A stretch of DNA of 64,000 bases from Mactra quadrangularis (Eukaryota; Mollusca; Bivalvia; Venerida; Mactridae), in contig CM046304.1 in assembly GCA_025267735.1 (NCBI GenBank), positions 10,912,001-10,976,000 on the forward strand, read 5' to 3'. Below are positions 32,641 through 43,129 of this stretch, piece after piece. The position numbers and the translations under genes were made by a program. The notes beneath the pieces are model-generated. The model was not told the DNA's origin, did no database searches, and was given only the letters and a program-made list of their open reading frames with translations. Every line of letters starts with the position of its first letter. Positions within the stretch are counted from its first letter, which is position 1.

Positions 32641-33710
32641 TAAGTGCAAGTTATTTAAGACTTTCACATTTACTATAATATATCATTCATTCATAGTGTG
32701 CTTCCTAATAGTATGAATTAAAATGGGAAACTGTAGACGAGAGATGAGATGTGGGAATTGGAAATCCTTCAATAGAGCTCCTGGGAAACATTCATATGCT
32801 GTCAAAAATAGAAATACTTTAAGATTGCATCGTCAAGCCCAGAAAGTAGCCGCATAAAGTTAAAGTGCAGCCTAATCAAATTATTTATAAACAAGTAAAA
32901 ACAAATGGCAAGTACTGTACAAAAGTTTTTCTAAGAAGAATTCATAAAGAAAGGAAAGCTAGAACTGGCTTACTTGTTAGTCGCTGGAAGAGGAATGGCT
33001 GTCGGTAGTATTTCATAAACTTACTTTACAAGTGTGCTGCTCGTTAATCGATCACATGACCCTTGAATTGGTATAGTAAGATTTTATTCGGTGAGCCGTG
33101 ACAGGTTTGACGAGTCTAATCATAACCATGACGATAGGTATAACCAGTAAATACTACACAGAAAATCAATACAAACTATAATATCTCAAGTATATAGCCA
33201 CATGATATAGTGCTTTAGAACAAGGATCCTATATTAGGGTCCTTGTTTAGAATCAGTGTTCAAAATAGCGCAGTCGGTAACAAAGGCGTAAAATATGTAA
33301 CATGCATTTTTTTACTACAGGGGTTTGAGCCTCACCGCCTCCATTTTAAAAAAAAATCTTGAATTAATGTATACATGTAGTTGTATCATATCATAGATTT
33401 TTTGCTATAGTTAAATTTTGTTTAATTACTTTTTATTTTATATTATTCTTTCTTTATTTTTTCTCTCCAGCCATATATGAAATACTAATAATACATTATA
33501 AATTCGGCTTAACTTGTTGTGTTTGTATCGAAATCGGAATAAAGTACTATTTAACGAACGTAAGTAATCTGCATTCCCTTCTGCTTTGTTTTCTTATGTA
33601 CAATTACTTTAGAATCATTCCAATAAAACCAGTCAACATTAATGTGTAAGACATTGGAGCAATGACAAAGCACAAAAGAAGACTAATAAGCACTATTCTA
33701 TTTTTTTTTA
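32641..33710. other. no gene recognised
   Basis: A short frame from ATG 32724 (MGNCRREMRCGNWKSFNRAP) is not recognisable. The stretch 33262-33340 has weak box A- and box B-like matches (agcgcagtcggtaac, gggtttgagcctc) but no cloverleaf. Confidence 0.35.
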
Positions 33711-34071
33711 TTTACATTTGGCTGCGTGGTGCACAGAGATTTCGACGAATGTATCCATGATGTCAAAAATAATAAAAAAATAAATGATACCAGGCAGGAT
33801 TCGAACCTGGAGTAACAAAAGCAATGCTCTTCAATCCAAGTGTATTACCGTCACGACCACGGAGACATTGAAATAAGTCAAGTATTATTATAACGAAAAC
33901 AGAAATTAGTTGGTTTTGTTAAATTAGCTGAGTTACATTTTGTAGGAATGTTCCAAAAATCTATAAATACAAAAGTGCAGTCACGGCTCAGGGGATAAAA
34001 TCTGACTTTTTTATAGACAGACAAGCTATTGTTCGTTTTTTCTCAATGTCAAAACATGAATAATTTCACGG
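33711..34071 (-). repeat. tRNA-headed repeat (SINE-like family 3), copy 1
   Basis: Read on the minus strand, 33787-33868 has a tRNA-like head with box B ggttcgaatcctg and a weaker box A (tggtcgtgacggtaata). The acceptor stem does not pair, so it is not a functional tRNA gene. The repeat continues into caaaagtgcagtcacggctc and ends tgaataatttcacgg. A second copy is at 35215-35573. Confidence 0.75.
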
Positions 34072-34075
34072 TTAA

Positions 34076-34947
34076 GGATCTATATTTGTTGAAATTGAAA
34101 AAAAATCAATCAAGTGGATGGGGTAACTAATTATATCAAAATATCCATAAATTCTAAATAATTTTAATTTATTTTGTAAGTGATGCATTAAGTGTATAGA
34201 TGAGATAGTGAAAATATAAAGAACTCAACAAATAAGACATTTAGAAAGAAACGAAAACATTTATCATAACCTGGAAATGGCCTTACGAACGTCGGTCCAA
34301 ACACATATTTAAAGTTCTTTTTTCATAACTCCAAAAGATGTTATAGAATGTCCATATAACATTTTACAATGTCCTAGGCTAAATCACACAATAAGTGTTT
34401 CCAAAATGTAAATTTGATAATTGATCACAACACTCTTCACACATGATTTTATTTTCAATTTCACACAGGAACCCGATAAATTTTTCCTCCTTATCTTATT
34501 ACACACATAGAACATACAATATGAGTAGAAATTGCACTGGGAACTTGTGTGTAACCTGTAATTTAAAACGTGTAATGTTTGGTAATGTTTGTGTTGAGAT
34601 GAATTATCAAATTTACATTTGGAAAATACTTTTTGTGTAATTTACCCTAAGACATTGTAACATGTTACATAGACAACCTATATCAACATTTGGATTTATG
34701 AAAAAAGAACTTTTAATATGTGTTTGGATTGACGTTCGGAAGGCTATTCTAAGGTGAGGTTAAATGTTTTCATTTCCTTCTGAATATCTTATTTGTTGAT
34801 TTTTTTTATTTTCGCTATCACATCTATACATTTAATGCATCACTTACAAAATATATAAAAAATATTTTAGAATTAATGGATATTTTAATAGTTTAGTCAC
34901 CACACCCACTTCATAGATTTTTTTCAATTTCAAATCCCGATACACCC
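34076..34947. mobile_element. long palindromic element, TTAA-flanked (872 bp)
   Basis: TTAA flanks both ends (34072-34075, 34948-34951). The arms are about 430 bp: gtaagtgatgcattaagtgt pairs with catttaatgcatcacttac, and aaatggccttacgaacgtcg with gacgttcggaaggctatt. The turn is near 34511. The ends contain gaaattgaaaaaaaatc and gattttttTcaatttc. It interrupts a repeat whose uninterrupted form is at 35560-35600. Non-coding. Confidence 0.9.
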
Positions 34948-34973
34948 TTAAAGCGTTTGTTAAAATTATTGTC

Positions 34974-35214
34974 GTATAGCTCGTTTAGGATAACTTAAGA
35001 CAAACGATTCAGTCTGTTTACATAATTGGGACTCAGGTATTACATAAAACAGGGAAATCAGCTGATTTTGTGTGATGAAAGTATTAAATATGTCTTAATG
35101 CGTGGAACGTGTGTTCTCTTACTAAATTTAATACACCAAAAAGACACTGATAATAGTCGATAATTACTTGTACTAAACTTAAATCCACCTGTGTATAAAA
35201 ATGGTATCGTTGTA
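34974..35214. mobile_element. agctcgtttaggata element, truncated copy
   Basis: It starts tagctcgtttaggataactt and matches 35876-36115 in the same orientation: gggactcaggtattacataa, atcagctgattttgtgtgat, gcgtggaacgtgtgttctc. It stops at gtatcgttgtatt, so the second terminal repeat is missing, and the 35215 repeat begins immediately. Confidence 0.85.
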
Positions 35215-35573
35215 TTTACATTTGGCTGCGTGCTGCACAGAGATTTCGACGATATATCCATGATGTCAAAAATAAAAAAAAATAAATGATACCAGGCAGG
35301 ATTCGAAGCTGGAGTAACAAAAGCAATGTACTTCAATCCAAGTGTATTACCGTCACGACCACTGAGACATTGAAATAAGTCAAGTATTATTATAACGAAA
35401 ACAGAAATTAGTTGGTTTGTTAAATTAGCTGAGTTACCTTTTGTAGGAATGTTCCAAACATCTATAAATACAAAAGTGCAGTCACGGCTCAGCAGATAAA
35501 ATCTGACTTTTTTTATAGACAGACAAGCTATTGTTGGTTTTTTCTCAACTGTCAAAACATGAATAATTTCACG
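35215..35573 (-). repeat. tRNA-headed repeat (SINE-like family 3), copy 2
   Basis: About 95 percent identical by eye to 33711-34071 (catttggctgcgtg, ataccaggcaggattcgaag, cagtcacggctcag, tgaataatttcacggtga). The 165-codon frame read across it on the minus strand (35058-35555) is a chance frame over two repeats. Confidence 0.8.
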
Positions 35574-35606
35574 GTGAAAGCGTTTGTTAAAATAATTGTC
35601 TTATAT

Positions 35607-36141
35607 AGCTCGTTTAGGATAACTTGAGACAAAATACAACGATACCATTTTTATACACAGGTGGATTTAAGTTTAGTACACGTAATTATCAACTATTATC
35701 AGTGTGTTTTTGATGTATTAAATTAAGTACGAGAACACACGTTCCACGCATTAAGACATGTTTAATATTCTTATTACACAAAATCAGCTGACCTCCCTGT
35801 TTTATGTAATACCTGAGTCCCAAATATGTAAACAAACTGAGTCGTTTGTCTCAAGTTATCCTAAACGAGCTATATAGCTCATTTAGGATACCTTGAGACA
35901 AACGATTCAGTCTGTTTACATATTTGGGACTCAGGTATTGCATAAAACAGGGAAATCAGCTGATTTTGTGTAATGAATGTATTTAACATGTCTTAATGCG
36001 TGGAACGTGTGTTCTCGTACTAAATTTAATACATCATAAACACACTGATAATAGTCGATAATTACGTGTACTAAAATTAAATCCACCTGTGTATAAATAA
36101 TGGTATCGTTGTATTTTGTCTCAAGTTATCCTAAACGAGCT
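35607..36141. mobile_element. inverted dimer of a 265-bp TIR element
   Basis: Two copies (35607-35871 and 35876-36141) lie head to head, separated only by atat, and form a nearly perfect palindrome of 535 bp. Each copy has its own terminal repeats of about 27 bp (agctcgtttaggataacttg...). Internal marks are gtacacgtaattatcaacta / tagtcgataattacgtgtac and aaatcagctgacctccctgt / acagggaaatcagctgattt. Non-coding. Arm divergence is only a few percent by eye. Confidence 0.92.
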
Positions 36142-36142
36142 T

Positions 36143-36325
36143 ATAATACACCCATGAGTTTTCGAAAGTGTGTATTATGATAAAGTAAATCTTCTTATGA
36201 CGTACGATAAGTTTTAATCAGGATATTTTTAATAAAAATTAGGCCGCTAGTACAAAAACAATGCATTATGCCACCGTAAAATTATTCAAGCTTTGACAGT
36301 TGAGAAAAAAACGGACAATACCATG
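36143..36325. repeat. ccgttttttctcaactgtca repeat, inverted copy
   Basis: Reverse orientation of 15137-15345: ataatacacccatgagtttt, cttatgacgtacgataagtt, accgtaaaattattcaagct and ttgagaaaaaaacggacaat. It abuts the inverted dimer. Confidence 0.65.
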
Positions 36326-36432
36326 TGACTAATAAGTTCATCATCATTAGATTTATATTTAATTTGTCATGTTTCATAGCTTGAGCTTCTGGACAAATAA
36401 CATTGTATTTTTTCCAGCCCATTCTGCACATT

Positions 36433-36640
36433 CATTATAAGCTTGTCTGACTTCGAATCCGGAGATCGCGGGTTCGAGTCTGGTCGCGGAAGGTCATACC
36501 GTATACATGAGTTGTCGGCCTCGTGGTAGGGTAAGTTAGTACTGGTGATAGAAAAGTGTCCAGAAAACCTATAGTAGGAAAATCTGGCCGTCGTATATAT
36601 GACCTAAATATGTGTTGAATACGACGTTAAAAAATAGGGC
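36433..36640 (+). repeat. SINE family 2, 5'-truncated copy
   Basis: It begins inside the tRNA-like head (gtctgacttcgaatccggag, box B gggttcgagtctgg), and includes tcataccgtatacatgagtt, gtcggcctcgtggtagggta and aaagtgtccagaaaacctat. The tail is cgtatatatgacctaaatat, gtgttgaatacgacgttaaa. A fuller copy lies at 51728-51943. Confidence 0.85.
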
Positions 36641-37310
36641 AAACGCACATTCAATATTCTCTATTTATAAAGCGCAAACAAATGTACCTGATTCTGATCA
36701 GACTAATTTAGACCTTTTCACTACTTACGGCTTGATTCATTTGCTGAACATATGTATTGGGGCGTAACTTTTTATCCTACCACTCGTCTGTATATTTGTT
36801 CTGAAAGTACAAAAATGCAAAAATATAGTTTTGCTGCCTGATTATTAAAATAAGTCCGTAAAACTCAGCAATCATTCCTGCAATCTCTTTACAAATAAAA
36901 CCACTTTACGCTGGTCAACATTTTAGCAGGTCTAACATTTTTTCAAGGCTCATGTCCAGTAAACTATCATAAGCGTTATAAACAGTAGTGCCTTTATATA
37001 AGTCGACAAAAATCAACACCAAGTCACATGATAAAAGAAGTTGTTCTGTACTTAGGGATATTCAAGTGATTTTTATGGCACAATCATACTGTTTGAATGG
37101 GTAAAATTAATGCTGACATGAATGCAAGACCATAAGATTGTATAGCAGTTGCATACATAAGATCTAATTTTATTTAGAATTATTTACAAGATGATGCCTA
37201 TAAGCCAATTCTATGGGGTTGTAGGTTCTCTGAAAGCTACGTATGAATTTTAATGTGGAAAAGTTGGCACTTGCTAAATAGGGATCCTTGTCTAGTACTT
37301 GGTGATATGA
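36641..37310. other. no gene recognised
   Basis: No frame or repeat could be supported. Confidence 0.4.
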
Positions 37311-37650
37311 CTGCTAATAATTTAAAAAGGGGTATTTGCGAAACCAAACAATTGCAAACCATTACCCGTATTTGATATGATTTTAAAAAAAAATAAAAAG
37401 GGGTATTTGCGGAACAAAACAATTGTAAACCATTATCCGTATGTGATATGAAAATAAAAAATAAAAAGGGGTATTGGCGGAACAAAACATTATCCGTATG
37501 TGATATGAATGCTAATAATTTAAAAAAGGGGTATTTGTGAAACCAAACAATTGCAAATCATTGGCCTTATATGATATGAATGCTAAAAAATTAAAAAAGG
37601 GGTATTTGCAAAACCAAACAATTGCAAACAATTACCCGTATACCTGGTTC
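37311..37650. repeat. tandem array, about 70-bp unit, five copies
   Basis: Each unit contains taaaaaggggtatttgcgaa, accaaacaattgcaaaccat and tacccgtatntgatatgaa. The ggggtatt motif starts at 37329, 37400, 37468, 37528 and 37599 (steps of 71, 68, 60 and 71). The third unit has a deletion. Confidence 0.9.
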
Positions 37651-37969
37651 TCTTATATCAGGGACTTTGTCATATATTGGAGAAGCAAGTTTAGGAAAGA
37701 TACCTATTTCTAGAAGGCGCCTTCAATTAAGGAAGCCATGGCTGCCATTCATTAGTGTCCTTAGGAATTCTTTCAATATGTAGTTGGTATGGATTTGTTG
37801 GCCTGACTACAAATTGTATTCATGAAAGCTTACAAATATTCAATAAACCTTGACACTGCATGCAATAGTTATGCTTAGATTTGAATTTGATGTTATATAG
37901 TTTCAAAAAGTTATAATGGTAATTTTTTGCTGCCACATTCAAATTTATAGGTTTATTATATAATACGTT

Positions 37970-38190
37970 TGTTTACTTCAATTCAATCAGATTTTTGTCC
38001 ATTTTTAACACAACTCCATCAGGACTACGACCCAAAAATTCAGCATCTTCACCAATGACAAATCCACTTTCTGGATTACCACATTTGTTCCTCTTTCTGC
38101 TTGTTTTAGTACATACACATGAACTGTAACACGCTCTTGTTGTAAATCAATTATTGTAAGAGCATTTGCTTCGAACATTTTGTGAGGTAA
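37970..38190 (-). pseudogene. YqaJ/lambda-exonuclease-like fragment
   Basis: The minus-strand frame encodes YSSCVCTKTSRKRNKCGNPE, then SGFVIGEDAEFLGRSPDGVV and KNLIELK. The (F)LG.SPDG(V/I)V ... LIE(I/L)K pattern is the core of YqaJ-like recombination exonucleases, in which the Asp and the Glu/Lys pair are catalytic (family knowledge). A Cys cluster precedes it. Such domains occur in TE-borne genes of invertebrates. Only about 60 residues remain. The family call is by eye. Confidence 0.45.
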
Positions 38191-39284
38191 TTGTTTTTAT
38201 AGGACTATTTGGTCTTCTTTTTATAATTGCACCAAAAACGAAGCTGTAATTATTTTTCTCCTCTTGTCATGTCAACACTTTCGACTCGAATTTCTTGATT
38301 ATGATTCTATTGCTATAATTGCTATTATATATTATTATCAGAGGAGATAAAGTGTTTGTCAAAGAATTTCTACATTTACCCTTTTTTACTCTATACGAAA
38401 TATCTGACTTCACATCCTAAGCGTCATTTTATATCTGTAGATGAAGGCATTTTTCTCACCCAACGGAGCGCTTCTGCTTCTGGTTTCTTTTTTGACACAT
38501 TAGAGTGCATCTGTTTTCTTTCCTTTCTCGTATATCTATAATGAGACAAAATTTAGCCTAGAGTAATAGTTCTTGTAGCATTCTCCCGTGCAATTGGATA
38601 CCAGCTTGGATCCAAGTTCATTCTGAGAGACTCCCTGTAATATCTCGTATGCTAAGACCCTCTATTACATAAGTTACACAATTTACCTCTGTCGAATTTC
38701 GTTCTAAGATGCACCCAACACTAAGCCAAATTGGTGGATATATTGCAAATCAAACGGCTGCTTTTAGAGGCAGTCCTGAAGACAGAGGCAAACCATATTT
38801 AGAATTTTCTTGGTGCTGTAATGATGACCCTTCAGTCCACAACAAGGATGTCCCCAAACATTCATCTAGTTTAAACTTATTTTATTGCCCGTAATACATA
38901 TTTACAATTACATAAATACAACAAATACACATGTATAATAATAACACATAACTATATGTATATACGGCAATCGGGTTGAGCCACAAGTTCTATAACTTAG
39001 TTACGGCTCTCCCCTTGCATTCATCTATTGGTCCATCATATTTCATTTTTTTCAGAAGGATATTCTGCCGCTAATTTCACATTCAGTGAGGATTTTAGAT
39101 ATCAGAGCAATTATCATGTCTACCGAAAGTGTGCTGAAATAGACAGAAGTATTTTTAATTTTGAAAATAAACTTATTTTTCAACACCATGTATGATAATA
39201 CTCATCATAAACTCTTTCTGATAGCAATTGTAATTGAAATTTTGAAACAATCTTACATTCTATAAATATGAAAGCCAAGTTCAT
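38191..39284. other. no gene recognised; weak frames only
   Basis: Plus frame 38709-38894 (MHPTLSQIGGYIANQTAAFR) and frame 38356-38541 show no family signature. They may be TE debris on either strand. Confidence 0.35.
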
Positions 39285-39605
39285 CTAACAATTTTTTAAT
39301 ACTTTAACAATTGAATTAGTATCTTTTAACTTGGCCACATCTGGACTAACTTTTCGACGACTGAATGGACCAACTCGATGGGCATAATCGGTTGCGATAC
39401 ACATTTCAGGATTGCTAATATTTAGCAGACTTTTACACAATGAAAACACTTTCTGAACACAATTTTCAATACAACATGACAAACTGTCTAGTGATGTACC
39501 AGAATTTGGTGGTTCATTGATAGTTGTGGATTGGCTGACACCTGGTTCATGAGTATCAGTTGAGATGCTTGAATCTTTTGTTGCTTGATTACCGGGTTCG
39601 ATCAC
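39285..39605 (-). pseudogene. possible LINE ORF1-like fragment
   Basis: A 106-codon open frame has a Ser/Thr-rich N-terminal part and then ENCVQKVFSLCKSLLNIS, DYAHRVGPFSRRKVSP and KDTNSIVKVLKN. The AHR(V/I)G followed by basic residues and a K...V(L)KN end is typical of the RNA-binding ORF1 proteins of L1-like and other LINEs. It lies on the same strand as the LINE endonuclease fragment at 40265-41330, but downstream of it, so the two are not from one intact element. Confidence 0.35.
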
Positions 39606-39639
39606 TTGATAAACAACTAGAGGATTTTGACTTATGCCT

Positions 39640-40262
39640 TATGGTATGCCAAAAATAAAAGGGTTTAGCTCTTTGAAAAATACTTCGTCAATAATTTCGT
39701 CATCGGTAACTGAAGATGTTGTTTTTTCATATCTTTCTTCAATACGAGTTTGCCTCCCACCACAGCTAACTTTGCGATGAGGGACATTGTCTAACTCATC
39801 ATCATCATCATAATAACCATTATTGTTTATTTACTGCGGGGCGTTTGTGACAAACCTTGCATGTTAAAACAATTTAAAATGGTATTTGAGGTTACAGAAT
39901 CCCAAGACTTCCTAAACATAATCATAGCATCGAGAAAGCTAAGGGAAAATTCTGTTTTTGTGTCTTAACACTATATTTGACGAAGTATTACTCTTCGTCT
40001 TTAATGGACCTTCTCATTGTTTATAGCCCCTTTGTCCATAGGCTGCGTTTTGCTTGTTGTATTTTGTGGAGGAAATACTAACTCAGTGTTTTTAAGCCAT
40101 CGCCTTTTTGATGGGATGGACATTTATCAGCAATTATAACTGCCTTTCTATCTTTCCGTTTTATTTGCCTTTCACATTCTTGTAGCCAAGATGTGAAAAT
40201 GACTGATGTCATCCAGGCTTTTTTGTTGAAATTGTATTTGGTAGGACGTATTTTAACATTTT
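39640..40262 (-). pseudogene. second pogo/Tigger transposase fragment
   Basis: The minus strand reads KKAWMTSVIFTSWLQECE, AVIIADKCPSHQK (second catalytic Asp), QNTTSKTQPMDKGAI (third Asp), DAMIMFRKSWDSVTSNTIL and NCFNMQGLSQTP, then an acidic tail. The order and motifs match the DDE core to C-terminus of the element at 26870-28148, and frames change several times. The N-terminal half is absent: at about 40262 the sequence passes directly into LINE endonuclease-linker sequence on the same strand. Confidence 0.8.
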
Positions 40263-40264
40263 TA

Positions 40265-41330
40265 AATCACCTCGGTTTTCCACACTTCTTTTTTAAACAA
40301 TTGATCAGCGACACTACGTACCATTTCAATGAAAATATTTAAAGCATTGTTCACAGAGGAACTTTAATTTACATCTTTATTATTTACAATATCATTTAAT
40401 AATGGTAAACTAACGATAATAACCCTCTCTAAACTGTCACTTTTGTGTATCATTCCATTGAAATTTGGTTTCTTTATACTTACTTTCTGTGTCCAGCAAA
40501 TTGTTAACTGGCAAGGCAATGTGTAATGGTGCATGATCACTCCATTCAATAAAACAACCAATAAAAAAAATCTGATATTAGAAAAATGGCGTTCATGACA
40601 AAGTAAATACTAGTAATCTATGACTGATGTACCATTACGTGACTTAAAAGTACAATTGTGTGCGTTACTAATACGACCATTCATAAAAGACAATTTACAC
40701 AAATCTAGTAGTTTAATAGCATGACTATTAGTAGTCTTATCTAAAGTGTCACAAAATAGATAAAATCTGGTTCATTATCTGGCTCATCAATATCAGTATT
40801 CATTACATCATGTATAATTAAATCATTTTTAATCCCTACTATTAAAGTCACCAATGGTATAAACAGATCCTAAATTACAATAGTTTAAAACATTTATTCC
40901 CAATGTTTCGACCATTCAACATTATTTTATACTATTATATACGAGAGATCTTGACATTATATATATATCACTTCATATGTTTTCTTCAATGTAAAAGGAG
41001 GTGTGGTCTAGTTTAAGCCAGATAAAAGAATCATAATGGTTATTGATAATTTCAATACCTGGAGCTAAGGTTTCCGTACAATATTCTACAAGACCACTGC
41101 TTGATCAACGTGCGTTGTGGTGTTGACACTTTCTATAAACAATATGTGATACAAAACCACCAGTTTTAACATTACTATAAGAAATGGACCAATATTCATT
41201 AAGAAAAGAAATATCATAACTAGTAATAATATTTACAAAATCTATACATGATTTTTTATCATGAGTGACTCCTTTACATTCTAGACAGTGTGTCGCCTGC
41301 AATATTGTGTTGACACTTCAAATAGTGTGA
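40265..41330 (-). pseudogene. LINE apurinic-type endonuclease domain, decayed
   Basis: Reading down the minus strand gives HCLECKGVTHDKKSCIDF, SYDISFLNEYWSISYS (the conserved catalytic Glu region is degraded), PGIEIINNHYDSFIWLKLD and LGSVYTIGDFNSR (GD.N motif). HDVMNTDIDEPDNEPDFI, NGTSVIDY and EWSDHAPLHIAL (SDH motif) follow. These are in order the signatures of the exonuclease/endonuclease fold used by LINEs to nick target DNA. The post-endonuclease linker continues to about 40265 and is cut off by Tigger sequence. At least three frameshifts and several stops. It probably comes from the RNase H-type LINE family whose 3' ends are elsewhere in the window (inference). Confidence 0.82.
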
Positions 41331-42143
41331 TGAATTAATTGGGTTAAATTTCCTTCACATTTGTCATGGTAGCAGGTGTGGTATTCATCACTTCAGTGAT
41401 AGCTCTAGATATAAGAGGAACATAAGATATGAAAATGAAATGAATTATTGGCATATATATATTTACTATTGGCTTTAAGTCGGTGACAAGTCGGCAGAAT
41501 GATTAAAATATTTTTTTTTATTATTATTACCTTAATCAGTCATAATACATTATGTAACTTGTTGTTGGTGAATCAGAAAACAATACTATATAATAGTTGT
41601 TACGTTTATTTATCAGTACCAATATATATGTAAAACAATAGTACATTATAACATGAAATGCGACCTGAAAGTACATATTACCAACGTAATAACAAAGAAA
41701 TTAACATGTTAAGATAGGTTGCTCATGTTCAATATTCAATACAAATTAAGGTAGGTCAGCTATTCTAATATTACATAATATAAATATTAAACAATACAAA
41801 CAATACAAAGCTAGTGGCCTAAACAATCGTAACTAACATATTAAATGAGACAAAAAGGAATTCAAGAATACTGAAATTATTAACACACTTTTCATTGTCC
41901 AATAAAACAACTTATTTGCATTATTAGAAATAAAATTAAAACCAAATAACGTTTTCAACGTTTAAGTACTTAGAATTATTCTAAGCATAAGGAAATCATG
42001 AAAACATGTCATGCAATAAAACGAAGACATGGTCTTTCAGTTAGTACAATCCATCCCGAAGGGGAGTGACCCTCAGGGACATTCAGTTTTTAAAAGTAAA
42101 AGTGTAATTAACAGTATGGCTTGTTTTGGCCGCTTTATAAAAA
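41331..42143. other. no gene recognised
   Basis: AT-rich sequence, possibly the LINE 5' part upstream of its endonuclease. Nothing in it is recognisable. Confidence 0.4.
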
Positions 42144-42422
42144 ATGTACCGGAAAGAAACCAGGCGTTATGTAATGGACGCATTCCATAAAAATTCTGAG
42201 TACTATCTGCTAATAGATCGTGACAATTTGGCAACACAGGTAAAGTATCAATTTGTACAAGTGGCTAGCAACAAGAAGAATTTGCAGACTTCAACCGGCT
42301 ACAGCGTGACAGTGTTCTACAGATTCCAAGTGATATGCACCAAATTGGTGCCACGTGAGATCTGTTTTCCACAGACACAAACAACTGGTGCTAATGAAAT
42401 AAAGAAAATTGCGAATACTTGA
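42144..42422 (+). CDS. unidentified open frame, possible first exon
   Basis: ATG 42144 opens MYRKETRRYVMDAFHKNS and YYLLIDRDNLATQ. The codon for this last Q is followed by a good 5' splice site (acacag|gtaaag, 42239/42240), so the exon may end there and the rest of the frame (to 42422) be intronic read-through. The composition of the first 32 residues is protein-like and charged. No family recognised, and no transposon motif. Confidence 0.25.
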   Translation: MYRKETRRYVMDAFHKNSEYYLLIDRDNLATQVKYQFVQVASNKKNLQTSTGYSVTVFYRFQVICTKLVPREICFPQTQTTGANEIKKIANT

Positions 42423-42564
42423 TGGTTTGGTTTGTTGCCAATAATAGACTTTTACGCCACAATAAATTTTGAAAATTCGAAAAATTTATCCCCCAAAATC
42501 TGTTATTTTTTATCAAAAAGAATATTTGATAATCACATCCCTTACATAATCTTAATAGAATTCC

Positions 42565-43026
42565 AGTCCCACATCATTTAAATGGACCCCATCAAGCCTA
42601 AAAAGTTGGTGAAGATATCTTTGTCAGGACTGATATGGTCTTCTTTTCCCAGTAAATTAACATTTGCGCACCCTAGTTTATTTACAAGTTAACGTTTTTG
42701 CTCGATTTGTTTCGGAGATAGATCCCCCGCTATTTTTGTCCAGGTAAAAAGTCTATCCAGATTAGAGTAGTTGGCGGAAACGCAGTCTTCAAGTACTTTA
42801 ACTATCTCTTAATGAAGTTTTTTAATTCGGTACTTTATGTTGGTCGTTTCCTCCTTAGTGAATAAAAATACTTTTGGTGGGGTAGACAGGATAACTTATA
42901 CTAATATGCATGGCGAAAACGAGGTCATCCCAGGCCCCTGACTCCTAGCCAAGATATCTTCTTGTCTTTATATCTCTTTCCCCGGCCCAGTATGGAATGG
43001 AATCACCTAGTATCCAGAGTTCTAAA
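42565..43026 (-). pseudogene. SGNH-hydrolase domain of a DIRS/Ngaro-like element
   Basis: The minus strand encodes LELWILGDSIPYWAGER, with GDS as the SGNH/GDSL nucleophile block, and ISWLGVRGLG. After decay, ANYSNLDRLFTW and finally RLDGVHLNDVGLEFY near 42585, where D..H completes the catalytic set. Stops and frameshifts interrupt the middle. Some tyrosine-recombinase retroelements carry an extra SGNH hydrolase reading frame of unknown role (established for Ngaro-like elements, recalled). Here it lies directly downstream of the recombinase on the same strand, which supports that origin. Confidence 0.7.
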
Positions 43027-43129
43027 ATTATATTAACAAATATTTATATATAGGATTTAGAAATGATGTTTCCGTTAACAAAACATATGGTATATTTATG
43101 ACATAACTTAATTAATTGTAAAATATATA

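Noticed and set aside
33787..33868. tRNA gene on the minus strand
   Set aside because: Box B is perfect, but the acceptor stem does not pair and the same block recurs at 35288-35369 within a longer repeat.
35058..35555. 165-codon minus-strand frame
   Set aside because: It crosses the border between a truncated TIR element and a SINE-like repeat, so it cannot be a single gene.
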